Positions 12,709 through 22,525 of a DNA stretch of 32,663 nucleotides are shown here, in pieces. Position 1 is the stretch's first letter. Every line of letters starts with the position of its first letter. The stretch is from Saccoglossus kowalevskii (lineage: Eukaryota > Hemichordata > Enteropneusta > Harrimaniidae): positions 135,357-168,019 of the forward strand of contig NW_003143300.1 of assembly GCF_000003605.2 (NCBI RefSeq), given 5' to 3'. The notes below the pieces were generated by a model. The model made no database searches. It saw only the letters and a program-made list of their open reading frames with translations, and was not told where the DNA came from. The position numbers were made by a program, and so were the translations under genes.

Positions 12709-12777
12709 CTATTGTTTTCGCAGGATGTCTTTTGCTCTTTTGTCAGCTTTGGTGATGCGCTGGTCAAGTGATTCAGT
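12709..12777 (-). CDS. SNAP25: SNARE gene alternative last exon L5
   Basis: The most distal of five interchangeable last exons; 22 codons and TAG. The acceptor is TTGCCTCTTGCACTGTGTAG, and the exon enters in phase 0 after the ...DRINDK of exon 7. It encodes TESLDQRITKADKRAKDIL and then RKQ. Aligned without gaps to the human SNAP-25 end (ADSNKTRIDEANQRATKML), it keeps R191, I192 (layer +5), A195 (+6), R198 and A199 (+7), with isoleucine at +8. It differs at layer +3 (T for A) and layer +4 (L for N). It is the most divergent of the five and the most charged. Intron from exon 7: about 5.7 kb. Function as a last exon is inferred from frame, splice site and homology. Confidence 0.85.
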   Translation of the reverse strand, partial: TESLDQRITKADKRAKDILRKQ

Positions 12778-13333
12778 CTACACAGTGCAAGAGGCAACAA
12801 AAAAGGACTATTAACACACTGGTAGAAATCACAATAAGGAAAATAAAACATAGGGATAACATAAAACAAATACCCATACACATAATACTCCTGTAGATAC
12901 AAAAAAAAATTACAACATGCATTATATACAATAAAAAGTTAACTCAAAAGTTAACTCAAAACATTACTGCAGCTAAAAATTTGGGAAACAAATAATTTAG
13001 GGACTGTACACTACCCAGGAATACAAATCTGTAGAGGCAACAATTAAGGTAAAATGTTAAAAGAAAACTGGAAGGCAAACTAAATTACATTACATGCTAC
13101 ATGTAGGGACAGGTTGGGGAGTGGTTGGAGTAAACACAGGTAGCAGACACTTACCATTATAAAAGCATTATGTGAATTAAATTGTTATATGTGATTGTAA
13201 AGGTTAACAGTTTTATATTTTTACTTTTCACATGAGAGTACTAAAGATGAATGAAAATCAATTTTATCATGACACAAATAGGTGCAGTTAGTTATCAAGT
13301 TGTGTAGCAACTTCCCAGGCTCATGTGGCAACC

Positions 13334-13399
13334 TTACTCCTTTAACAGTTGTTGAGTTCTCTTGGTGGCTAAACCAATACGGTCCACATTCAACCGACT
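13334..13399 (-). CDS. SNAP25: SNARE gene alternative last exon L4
   Basis: Last-exon version of 21 codons and TAA. The acceptor is TGGTGTTGTACATTCAG, entering in phase 0 after exon 7. It encodes SRLNVDRIGLATKRTQQLL and then KE. Layer positions by ungapped alignment to human SNAP-25: S (+3), N (+4), I (+5), A (+6), T (+7), L (+8); R191 and R198 are kept. It is closest to L3, sharing SRLN-x-DRI-x-LA. From LA onward a gapped alignment is also possible (LA----TK), meaning L4 may have lost four codons and gained a new tail. A longer open frame overlaps it in another phase and reads ESVECGPYWF; that frame is a shadow. An AAAGGA|GTAAGG donor-like site straddles the stop codon but is not needed by the model. 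Confidence 0.82.
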   Translation of the reverse strand, partial: SRLNVDRIGLATKRTQQLLKE

Positions 13400-13513
13400 C
13401 TGAATGTACAACACCAAAGAATACATCCAAGTTTTGGTGAAGGCGGGTAAATAATATGATGGCCAATAAAACGACACAACACAAAAGAAAGAAAAAGAAA
13501 GAGAGAAGAGAAC

Positions 13514-13519
13514 TTTATT
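13514..13519 (-). terminator. Candidate poly(A) signal for last exon L3
   Basis: AATAAA on the minus strand (TTTATT on plus), 0.77 kb downstream of the L3 stop and upstream of the L4 acceptor. This is where a signal would be needed if L3 is a true alternative terminal exon. The hexamer is common in AT-rich DNA, so the evidence is only positional. Confidence 0.35.
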
Positions 13520-14287
13520 AAATATGTGGAGATTTCATTTAAACTATCTCATATAGTAAACATGAGTATATACTGTAATGCTGGAAGATAAATAAAGTTT
13601 TAAAGGACATACAATGTAGCCAATTAAATGCAGATAAATTGAAATCATTCTTCATACTTAGTGTGATTCTACTCAGTTCTGGTCAATGAGATGGTTCACC
13701 ATGACATTCAGAAACTTATCAATATATTTCTATTATTCTACTGATGTTAAAAACAAAATACAATGAAAATCTTAGCAGCAATGATGATGATGTCCCGAAT
13801 AAATAGAATAAAGTTAGCATAAGCTGTCCTAGACAATTGTCACTAGTATCACAAGTGTGATGCTATTCAATAGCTATATCTAGAATTATCTAAACAGTGT
13901 ATTGTTTTCATTATGAGAAAGGGTATGCTAGAAATTTAGAGCGAAAAAATCAATTGTCGAGTGCAACTAAGCATTAAATATACAACCACAATTAATATTG
14001 CTATATCCTGTTGTATCGACTCTATTCAGTACAACAAATTTAAAAACTACATACAAGAAGAAAATAATCATTAATAGTTGATCAGTTGGGACGAGTCAAC
14101 AAACAAGTTAGCCAGTCATGGACGGACATAGTCGATGTGATCCCTATGTAGCTTAACTGCCACTTAGCTGAGCTAACTGAGCTACTATAAGTATGCATAC
14201 AAAGAAGTGAATATTTATATATATCAATGTCAAACTGTGCTGAGATAACTGCCTCATGCATTACTGTCCCAGCATTATTGCATCCTT

Positions 14288-14356
14288 TTAGTTTTGATGG
14301 AGAATCTTGGTGGCACGGGAGTTGGCCAGATTTATACGGTCCGCATTCAGTCGGCT
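14288..14356 (-). CDS. SNAP25: SNARE gene alternative last exon L3
   Basis: Last-exon version of 22 codons and TAA. The acceptor TTTTTTTGTGCAAATGTATAG has a long T-rich tract and enters in phase 0. It encodes SRLNADRINLANSRATKIL and then HQN. By ungapped alignment to human SNAP-25 (ADSNKTRIDEANQRATKML), layers +4 N, +5 I, +6 A, +7 A and +8 I are kept, as are R191, N196, R198, T200 and K201. Layer +3 is S instead of A. It is one of the versions closest to the vertebrate tail. As with L4, a longer frame in another phase (TECGPYKSGQLPC) overlaps it and is a shadow. Intron from exon 7: about 4.1 kb. Confidence 0.88.
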   Translation of the reverse strand, partial: SRLNADRINLANSRATKILHQN

Positions 14357-14652
14357 CTATACATTTGCACAAAAAAATAAAAACCAAACACAAACAGGAA
14401 ACAAGAAAAACAAAAGCAATAAAAAAAACGATACCATCAGCAATGACCAGAACACAGGATCAACCGAAAAATAATAAGGCCACCAAGAAAAACACAAAGA
14501 GAGAGAAAGAAGAAACAAAAATTACTAAATGATAAAAATGTTAATGATACATGAGAAAACAAGCCTGATTGCATGCAATAGTTAACGCACAACTTTTCTG
14601 CTTAGAGCACACAGTGGATTCATAGAATGGTTTTTTTCATCCATAGTCATTC

Positions 14653-14658
14653 TTTATT
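14653..14658 (-). terminator. Candidate poly(A) signal for last exon L2
   Basis: AATAAA on the minus strand, 0.4 kb downstream of the L2 stop and 0.3 kb before the L3 acceptor. Suggestive by position only. Confidence 0.4.
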
Positions 14659-15056
14659 TACAATGACTTAACATGCAAGACCAAACATTTTTAAGCATGA
14701 CTGCAGAGGTGTGACTTTAAATATTGCATACAGTGGCCAGTGAAAAGCATGGCAAGAATCTATAAATGGTAAATGAATAACTTTGCAAAAAAACAAGCTC
14801 AATAAAACAAGTTCATGTGAACTTTTATCTTGCTACAGGAAAATAATATTTCATTCATTGCTCATGCATATTATTACTAGTACCAATAGCAAACATCAAC
14901 TGTGACCAAACAATCATCTTTCAAATTGTCTAACTATAAACCCCTTTGAGAAAAAAAATGTATTGCTGGCAGACACAAAAAATTGGTTACTGTCAGTGTT
15001 AGGCGAAGCTTCTTGATTGGGACAAGATGATGGACAGCCCTGCAGTTATGTTTATG

Positions 15057-15134
15057 TTAGGAATCCCTCCCCTTGTGAAGTAATTCGCTTGCCCGTGTAT
15101 TAGCTTGGTGAATACGTGTGACATTTGAAGCACC
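15057..15134 (-). CDS. SNAP25: SNARE gene alternative last exon L2
   Basis: Last-exon version of 25 codons and TAA, the longest of the five. The acceptor GCTTCTTTTCTACTTCTATCAG is the strongest by eye and enters in phase 0. It encodes GASNVTRIHQANTRASELL and then a basic tail, HKGRDS. Layers by alignment to human SNAP-25: G (+3), N (+4), I (+5), A (+6), A (+7), L (+8); R191, N196 and R198 are kept. It is closest to L1, sharing SNVxR and ANTRA. The extra C-terminal residues lie after the layered helix, near where the SNARE meets the membrane, and could alter the late stage of zippering; that is inference. Intron from exon 7: about 3.3 kb. Confidence 0.9.
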   Translation of the reverse strand, partial: GASNVTRIHQANTRASELLHKGRDS

Positions 15135-16666
15135 CTGATAGAAGTAGAAAAGAAGCACAGAAGGAAAAAAAAAGTCATGCCAAGTAAAAAGTTAGTAACA
15201 GTAAAACAGAACCAGCAAGAGACAGTTAAACACATACATTACAGACCATGCTTCCATGTATGTTGACATGTATGTTTACATACATAGTTTAAAGTGTCTG
15301 TGAAAAACCTTCTACCCTGATATCTAAAATCACTTGTTGCTAGATGAATATTATTTATTATAGTATTCAATTTCTACTATCTACTATCACTCATTTGATG
15401 CATTTCACATTTATTTCTAATTTGCAACTAGACACTGATAACGTCACAAGGAGATATTGCTGTTCAGCGTAGACATACATGTAGTAGTGGAACTGTGACA
15501 GTTTTGTTAAATATTTCTCATCTATTGACTGAATTAAACTACTAGTAAAATTTGTTTGACAAATCTTGGCCAACAAATATCATGCTATATTTAATCTTCC
15601 TCAGTGTCATATATGGACACATTCAATGACCTGATAAGTGACTGCATGTTATTCATGGGTCAATCACTTGACTCTGTGTCATATCTGTAAGATTTCGAGC
15701 TCATTGCAAAAAATTGAGATCCTAATTGGATCTAACAAACTTTTAACATAATTGTCGGGGGGCAGACTAGTGTAAACCTTGTTCTTAAATTGGATTTGCG
15801 TGTTCATTGTTTGTACCCCAGAAATAAAATAAAATCAATTTAATTGACAAAACTTTACTTCGTATTCAGTCAATTATTAAATATTCTATTAATAGAATTT
15901 TCATTTTATATCCTAGTAATACATGCACTAGTAAAAGAAATAAATAGTTTTATAGGTTCTTGCGAAGCTCCCTCAATTTGTCTTATGTTTGGTGGCATTG
16001 TTTCCTTTCTAGTGACAGGAAGGGGGCGTGGCTACAACTCTGACTCATTTCAATTTTACTTGAATACCATTCATTATTATTTTTAATTCACAAATATTCA
16101 TTTTAGGGCAACATGAACCCCAAAAAATAATGTATTTGTGGGTATTTCACAGGCACTTTAAATATAAAGCAACATCAATTATTATATAAGAAGATACTGA
16201 TATTCAGTGCTTTTATGTGCAGTGTGTTTGCATTTGATGAATTATTGGATATAAAGGAATGGTAAATGGAAAGAGTAACAAGTGACAGGTAGGGGAGTGG
16301 AGAACCAGGGAGTGTGATTGCAGGCAGGGGAAGATAATCTGGACCAAGATTGTTGCAATGCAAATAATTAATATAACTTATTGATCATACATATTAATTC
16401 TCATTCAGAAATTGAGAAAGCCAAAGCAGATGATATGGATGAGATGTATTAGTTGAGGGAAATATCAGGCATGATTAAAATAGGTTTTTGTTGAAAACGG
16501 AATAAGCAAAGTCTAAATAAGTATAAGTAGTTTTAATTTGGTATAAATACAGTAGAATTCACTCCAAACAATCACACAGAATGTAAAAGCTAATAAACGC
16601 TATGTATCTTCATGCAGATTTGAATGTTAGTCATTCCACGCTTGCAGAGAAGAACATGGTACATGC

Positions 16667-16732
16667 CTATTCTTTGAGTAGCTTTGTTGCACGAGTGTTT
16701 GCAACAGTGAGACGTTGAACATTGGACCCGGC
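16667..16732 (-). CDS. SNAP25: SNARE gene alternative last exon L1 (proximal, canonical-like)
   Basis: The first last-exon version met after exon 7 (intron 1.7 kb); 21 codons and TAG. The acceptor TTATTATCTGTATCAG has a modest pyrimidine tract and enters in phase 0. It encodes AGSNVQRLTVANTRATKLL and then KE. Compared with human SNAP-25 (ADSNKTRIDEANQRATKML), it keeps A (+3), S-N (+4), R191, A (+6), N196, R198, A (+7), T200 and K201, with leucine at +5 and +8. It is the best match to the usual family tail, so it is probably the ancestral or default last exon. It was not detectable as a long open frame because it has no ATG. Confidence 0.93.
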   Translation of the reverse strand, partial: AGSNVQRLTVANTRATKLLKE

Positions 16733-17332
16733 CTGATACAGATAATAACCATGCCAATGCAAGATTTTGTACATCAAAATAGATTTTTAAATCATATGAT
16801 GTAATCCAAAGAAAAAGTTGGAAGAAAAGAGAAGGAAAAACATATCATCAGTATTTTTGCTTAAATCAGAGAAAAAGTATTGAAAAAATCCATATATGTA
16901 TAAGAAAAAGTTAAAATAGTTTTATTTTAATAAATTGAGAGATGTATTATTATTGTTAATATTATTATTGGTATCAAAGCCAGAGATGGAAAGATGAATA
17001 GTTAAGAGAGTCACTAATTTTGAGAGAAAGGATTAATGTGTTAGGTGCAGTCAACATACAAGTCACTATCATGACAAAACAGCAGTGCAGTTTACAAACA
17101 AACTGCTGAAAAAGATCCTACAAACAGTTACAAGAAAGAGAGTAACAAGAGAGAGTAACAAAAAAAAAAATATCAACACATTACTGTAGTGGGGTTCACA
17201 AAAGTAGTGACCAAAAAAAACAAACAGGTACAACAATCAATTTATTTGCCATGGTCACACACAGAGGGATAATAAAAGTTACTTTACACTTCAGATATTC
17301 GATTCTTCAAGTAATAAAATCCCACCCAATAT

Positions 17333-17349
17333 ACACACACACACACACA
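17333..17349. repeat. Short (AC)n microsatellite
   Basis: About eight AC dinucleotides in the intron between exon 7 and last exon L1. Confidence 0.9.
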
Positions 17350-18464
17350 AAAATTTAATTTTGGTTGAGTTGCTTTAACTGATTTTTCCCCTAAAACGGT
17401 ACTAGTCCCAGGAGATGTATAATCCCCGTACTCTAAAGGTTGAAACACATGTGACCATGGCATATAGTCTATATTGTTAGTCAGAGTTGGTTATTGCTAA
17501 ATAGGTACAACCTATTAACGTCTATCTACAGGATATTTATAGGTACTAAGGAGTGAAATCCAACACGCCAACTATAATATACTAAACTGTTGTGCAAGAA
17601 TACTACAAGAAAACACCCAAGGTAGGCTATATATACAGCAGATATCTAAGAGAAAGAGAAGTGCAGGAAGTGAAATGGCAATTCAGACATGCTTCATTAG
17701 ATTTACAGAGAAATTGTCTCTGTTAAAAATCTAATTTTAGAAAGATCGTTAAAAGCGACGTGGAAATTGATGATAAATATCTAAGGAAGCATATCCATTG
17801 CATGAATTATAAGACAAACAATTAAATGCTGGTTGTATCAGAGAGAATAAAACTCTGTTACATCCATGTATTTACGTCGTCAAGTGATTCAGGGATGTAC
17901 TCTATGGCATTCCACACTACACAGTCAACACCTAAAGGACTCCAAATTTTACAGTTAGACACAAGATATACTGCAACTATTTTACTGACAAAGCTTTAAC
18001 ACTCCTTGGAGAAAAGAACACTAATATTGGCAGATTAAAACTACACAGCTGGGATTTTGTGGGATGGGCAATGAATCATGACCATGATTTCCTGTGTTTT
18101 TTATTGTTAGCCATGCTAGCTGAATGATGCGCATAATAATTCAGCAGTCCCAAGTATAAGAATCCCAGATGTGCAAACATCAGTGCTACTATTTATTCAA
18201 ACAAATGTAATCTCAATTTAATAAATTTCAAATAGTATTGTGTTATTGTACTTTTGACTGAAATGAGTGAGTCAATTGGTAGGTCAGCAACTTTAAATAG
18301 GAATTTAGTGTCAGAAATATAGTTTTATATTGACTGATCACAAAAATAATTTCAGGAAGAAATATTGCTTGATGAAAACAGTAGCACTGTGAATGAAAAA
18401 GGTAGAGGTAGAAAATATTAGAAAGGTATTGAAGAGATTGATGGTATAAACATGCCACACCCAC

Positions 18465-18609
18465 CTTGTCATTGATGCGATCAACCTGCTTATTTTGTGC
18501 TTCAATTTCATTACCCATATCGATTGCCATATGTTTCAAATTGCCAACAATACCACTAACTTGACCAACATTCTCATCCATTTCAGTTTCTCTAGCATCA
18601 TTAGTTATC
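18465..18609 (-). CDS. SNAP25: SNARE gene exon 7: N-terminal part of second SNARE helix
   Basis: A constant 145-nt exon. Acceptor AATTGCCTTTCAG, donor AAG|GTGGGT; it enters in phase 2 and leaves in phase 0. It encodes [20 protein letters not shown], then [20 protein letters not shown] and QVDRINDK. Human SNAP-25 reads [20 protein letters not shown] and [20 protein letters not shown]. The zero-layer glutamine of the second helix (Q174 in human; first Q of EAQNKQ) is present, as are the layer +1 and +2 hydrophobics (V and I of QVDRI). The exon stops precisely after layer +2, so layers +3 to +8 come entirely from whichever last exon is chosen. If the donor were skipped, the frame would continue about 75 codons into the intron with no recognisable domain. 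Confidence 0.96.
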
Positions 18610-19089
18610 CTGAAAGGCAATTATATGGTATGCTACAAATCCTGGCTTACATAGTCACATGCTGCCTTATAACAGTTGATTTATCACCATAATTTATATC
18701 AATAAAGCCTATTTTTTCTAGATACTGTATCACAGTGAAATAATCAATTTCAGATCAGGACTTCCATTCCTTTTTATAGAACCAGATTGAAAACGGGTGT
18801 TGGAACAAGTTCAAACAAGGATTGCCATGACAACTAGTCTATTGTATACCAGAAAGATTGGATATAGGTTACTGGTATATAAATTAGAATTATGGAAACT
18901 GAGCCAGAATGAAAACAAGTGCTAGAACAAGCAACAATCAGCATGTTGTGATATGACAGAGGCCATATTGAAACAAAAATAATGAGGGGGAATTTCCTCC
19001 TTATTTTAAAAAATCCACCCCTCCATCCATCCTGGATTTGGACCTATGCACCAAGTTTAATTGAAAACAGTAGTAGAAATATCAAAAAA

Positions 19090-19300
19090 AATTGTCTTAT
19101 TTATGCAAATTAGGTTACAATTATGCACAGAATAAAGCCGAAACTAATCATGTCTGTGGATTACCCCACAGCATATATATTTCCAAGTTTCATTGGAATT
19201 TGATAAGTGGTTCTTGAGATATCAGAAAGTTGCCTGGTTTTAAATATGCAAATTAGGTAACTATTATGCATAGTTTCATCCCTAAACTAATCATATAGAA
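19090..19300. repeat. Two further units of the ATGCAAAT repeat family
   Basis: ATGCAAATTAGGTTACAATT near 19103 and ATGCAAATTAGGTAACTATT near 19246 are spaced by AAACTAATCATGTCTGTGGA and CCAAGTTTCATTGGAATTTG. This is the same unit layout as the cluster at 7690-8735. Confidence 0.8.
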
Positions 19301-19870
19301 AAAATATAACAATATTCAATTATTATGCTGTAATGAAAAACAATAATTCATTTTAGATGTAATATATGAAAAAATATATATGCAAATATACTGTAAACAA
19401 TTTGATATTGGCAGTTGGATGATATAATTGAGTTCATGCAAACAAATTTTCACAAAACTGTTAATCTCAATACCATTTTCACTGCTACAAAAATTCAAAA
19501 TTTTCATGGACATTTGCTTCTCAGAAATTAAAAATTGACATTACAATGTCCATGCAACATACACTTTGTTTCTTTATTTGATGTATTATTTATATATTTA
19601 AATATATTATAAAAGCTTCTTTTCTTGAAAATCTAATCAATAATTTTATAATCAAAATTGACAGTGTCACATGATTATTTGTCACACAAAAAAACAGATC
19701 AGAGTTGTCAGATATAATCAATAAGGAAGGAATATTATGATATGACCACTGTCACTCCACTGTCAGTTTAATAATATTTAATGAGTAGAACAATTAATAA
19801 GATAAACAGTGATACCAATGACAAATTATTGCTCAATGCATGTAACTTGAGAAACCATAACATTCACACT

Positions 19871-19950
19871 TGATAATATCAATATCATCTCATATATATC
19901 TCATATAAGCTATACAAGCCAATTAACTGAATATACAGTTCATTCTAGAA
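19871..19950. repeat. 80-bp duplicated segment, copy 1
   Basis: Begins TGATAATATCAATATCATCT and ends CAGTTCATTCTAGAA. It matches 20950-21029 at 78 of 80 positions by my count, in direct orientation, 1079 bp apart. Confidence 0.9.
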
Positions 19951-20547
19951 TGCATTAAATCAAAGTTTCTCATTCATGCCAAACATTCATTTAAGAAATA
20001 TGTTAAAAGGAAGCTGGGATTGGACTATGGAATGTGACACCATTGCTCATGTTGTTTATATTACAGTGTTACTGCCTGTTACTAATTACTGCCCTCCCAC
20101 ACATCCGGCACCGGTAACTATTCAGTCGGATGGATGTACGATTGTTTTCAAAATTATATACCTAGAGATCTGATTGGACCGTTTTGACACATGCAACATT
20201 TAAAACATGTATAAACAACAATCGATGAACAAAGCGTGAATTAGGGAATGATACCAATGATACTGTCAACAAGCAGACAGTGTATTGTAAAGTATGCAGA
20301 GCAATATATAAATAAAATTTTCTTACTTGAATGATTGAATGAAATGGAGTGAAATGATTGAAAATTAACAAGCCATGCATGGCACAGTCCCCGTTAGTTA
20401 TCAAATTTAAGATATATAGTTTTGTTTATAGTAATATAGCTGGAATATAACCCTGTCAGGAATATGATTTTTTAACATTAAAATGATTGACATTTGTATC
20501 TGATCGTCAAACAAGTACTTGTCCATATTGAGAGATATTGCTCTGGA

Positions 20548-21749
20548 ACAGCATTCAAAATCAGCCATTTTGAATACATGTATATATATAACATGATGTA
20601 TAACGAATATATAAAATTTAAATATAATAAGTCAAACCATTTAAGAGATATGGCTCTTGAAGCCCAATCATGAAACAAAATGGCCGCCAGTCAGCCATTT
20701 TGAATCAAATCTGAAAAATATAATGACGAACATCAGGATCCCGTAATGTCTACGTATGTACCAAGTTTGAATGAAATCCATCCATAAATGCTTGATATTT
20801 GATGATTTTTTAGCACAAAAATGACCACCATTCGGCCATTTTGAATAGGATAGTCAAACCAGTATATCTGTTTATCTATGACATGATGTATAATGAATAT
20901 TTAAAATTTGAAAATATTATCAGTCAAAACAAGTCGGAGATATGATAATTGATAATATCAATATCATCTCATATATATCTCATATAAGCTATACAAGCCA
21001 ATTAACTGAATATCCAGTTCATTGTAGAATTCCAAAACAAGTCTGAGATATGGGTCTAGAAGCCCATTCATTAAAACAAAATGGCCACCAGACAGCCATT
21101 TTGAATCCGATCTGAAAAATAAATGATGTGCATCAGGAACCTGCAATGTCTAATATATGTACCAAGTTTGAATGAAATCTATCCATAAATGCCAGAAATG
21201 CTTGATATTTGATGATTTTTTAGCACAAAAATGACCACTATTCGGCCATTTTGAATAGGAAAGTCAAACCAATATATCTGTTTATCTATGACATGATGTA
21301 TAATGAATATTTGAAATTTGAACATAATCAGACAAAACAAGTCAGAGATATGGCACGAGAACCACATTCATTAATACAAAATGGCCGCCAGTCGGCAATT
21401 TTGAATCTTATCTGAAAAACAAAATTATTTGCATCAAGGTTCCATAATGTCTAATGTATATACCAAGTTTATACAAAATCCATCTGTAAACAGTCGAGAA
21501 ATGGTTGATTTTTAGGATTTTTTAGCACAAAAACGGCCGCCATTCGGCCATCTTGAATCAGATCGTGAAACAAATTGACGTGCAAATGTATAATATCATG
21601 TATGATGTATGTGTGAAGTTTGATTGTGATTGGTCCTGGCATTTCTAAAATACAGGTCCGGACACACGCACGCACGGACGCACGGACACACGGAGGTCAA
21701 AACACAAGTCACCGTTTTTGGACCGCATCCAAACGGGGACTAATAAAAT
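20548..21749. repeat. Tandem array of ~300-bp units with terminal hairpin
   Basis: About three and a half diverged units. Each contains ATTCGGCCATTTTGAAT, then ACATGATGTATAATGAATAT, then ACAAAATGGCCGCCAGTC, then ACCAAGTTTGAATGAAATCC. ACCAAGTTT recurs near 20759, 21160 and 21461; the middle unit is longer because of an inserted 80-bp copy (20950-21029). The array ends in a CGCACGGACGCACGG-type tract and then a hairpin, AGTCACCGTTTTTGGA...TCCAAACGGGGACT, followed by AATAAAA. The same terminal sequence closes the array at 29920-30820. Confidence 0.85.
20950..21029. repeat. 80-bp duplicated segment, copy 2 (inserted in tandem array)
   Basis: Near-identical to 19871-19950. It interrupts a unit of the tandem array and accounts for most of the extra ~98 bp in that unit, so it arrived after the array formed. 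Confidence 0.88.
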
Positions 21750-22136
21750 ATTGAAAATATAAACAGGGCTGGTGAATTTTTAGCAAGTTTTTAAAGATAC
21801 CTGCCCTGTTGTCTGGTAAAACATTTTGACAAATTTCAAACAATGATATTATTAATCTTTTTGTTCCCCTTTATAATTTTAATCCTGAAGAAAATTTGCT
21901 GTGAGATTGGGCTAAAAAAGCTCAAGTCACAGACAGTCAGCAACACAATAGTTGTATTTTCACACAGATGCTTATTACAGCGCATTAAGAAACTACCGGT
22001 ACTTGTCTAAGCTACATATGATTCGCCCAGACTTAAAATGTAAATCTCCCTGGTTATTGTACAGAGAAGAAATTGTCAATTTGTATATTTTTAGTAAGTT
22101 TGGTTGCCCTTTAGTCCATACTAAATGTATGTCCAA

Positions 22137-22172
22137 CCACAGTCCCTCTATCACGTGATAGAGGGACTGTGG
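22137..22172. repeat. Perfect 36-bp palindrome centred on CACGTG
   Basis: Left arm CCACAGTCCCTCTATCAC is followed directly by its exact reverse complement, with no spacer. Pairing stops at the next base on each side (A opposite A). The arm CAGTCCCTCTA looks like the terminus of an inverted-repeat DNA transposon, so this may be two fused ends of a deleted element. Confidence 0.9.
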
Positions 22173-22525
22173 ACCAGCCAATGCATAAACTCAACTGGGT
22201 CTAGCCGATAAGCTAACATACATGAATGGTTTCAGTTTTTTGTAAAAGTCATCAATCAGTTCACATATAAACCAAGACCATCAAGGATATACAAATTCAG
22301 TGGATATGGGTTTGTTTGCTTGAGATAAGTTGTGTTATTGAAATTCGATGATTATCGACGATGTTTATCCCATTATTAGTGTGAAGCGGCATTTGGTATG
22401 GGAAGAAAACATGTATCAATTGACAGTCACAGGAAAAAGAATTGAATATCACAGAAATGCACTGCTCTATAATTAAGTGAAAAAATACGGCTTGATTTGC
22501 TTGTATAACACATACTAAATGGTGA

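Noticed and set aside
14082-14393. Minus-strand frame reading CIEPTECGPYKSGQLPC, similar to ESVECGPYWF at 13221-13484, first taken as a duplicated cysteine-rich or channel-like exon
   Set aside because: In phase 0 from the AG acceptors the same DNA reads SRLNADRINLANSRATKIL and SRLNVDRIGLATKRTQQLL, clear SNARE tails ending in stops. The ECGPY frame is the out-of-phase shadow.
16410-16455. Plus-strand IEKAKADDMDEMY after an AG acceptor
   Set aside because: Only about 13 codons, with no partner exon, no known match and the strand opposite to the gene.
17580-17651. Strong-looking acceptor CACTTCTCTTTCTCTTAG on the minus strand between exon 7 and L1
   Set aside because: The following frame (ISAVYIAYLGCF...) has no SNARE features and no early stop comparable to the last exons. 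Probably a decoy site.
17855-18000. A possible sixth last exon on the minus strand: GTCAAGTGATTCAG at 17879-17892 is identical to 14 bases of L5, and an open stretch reads VWNAIEYIPESLDDV
   Set aside because: The translation does not follow the SNARE layer pattern after ESLD, and there is no AG at the matching position. A 14-base match is possible by chance.
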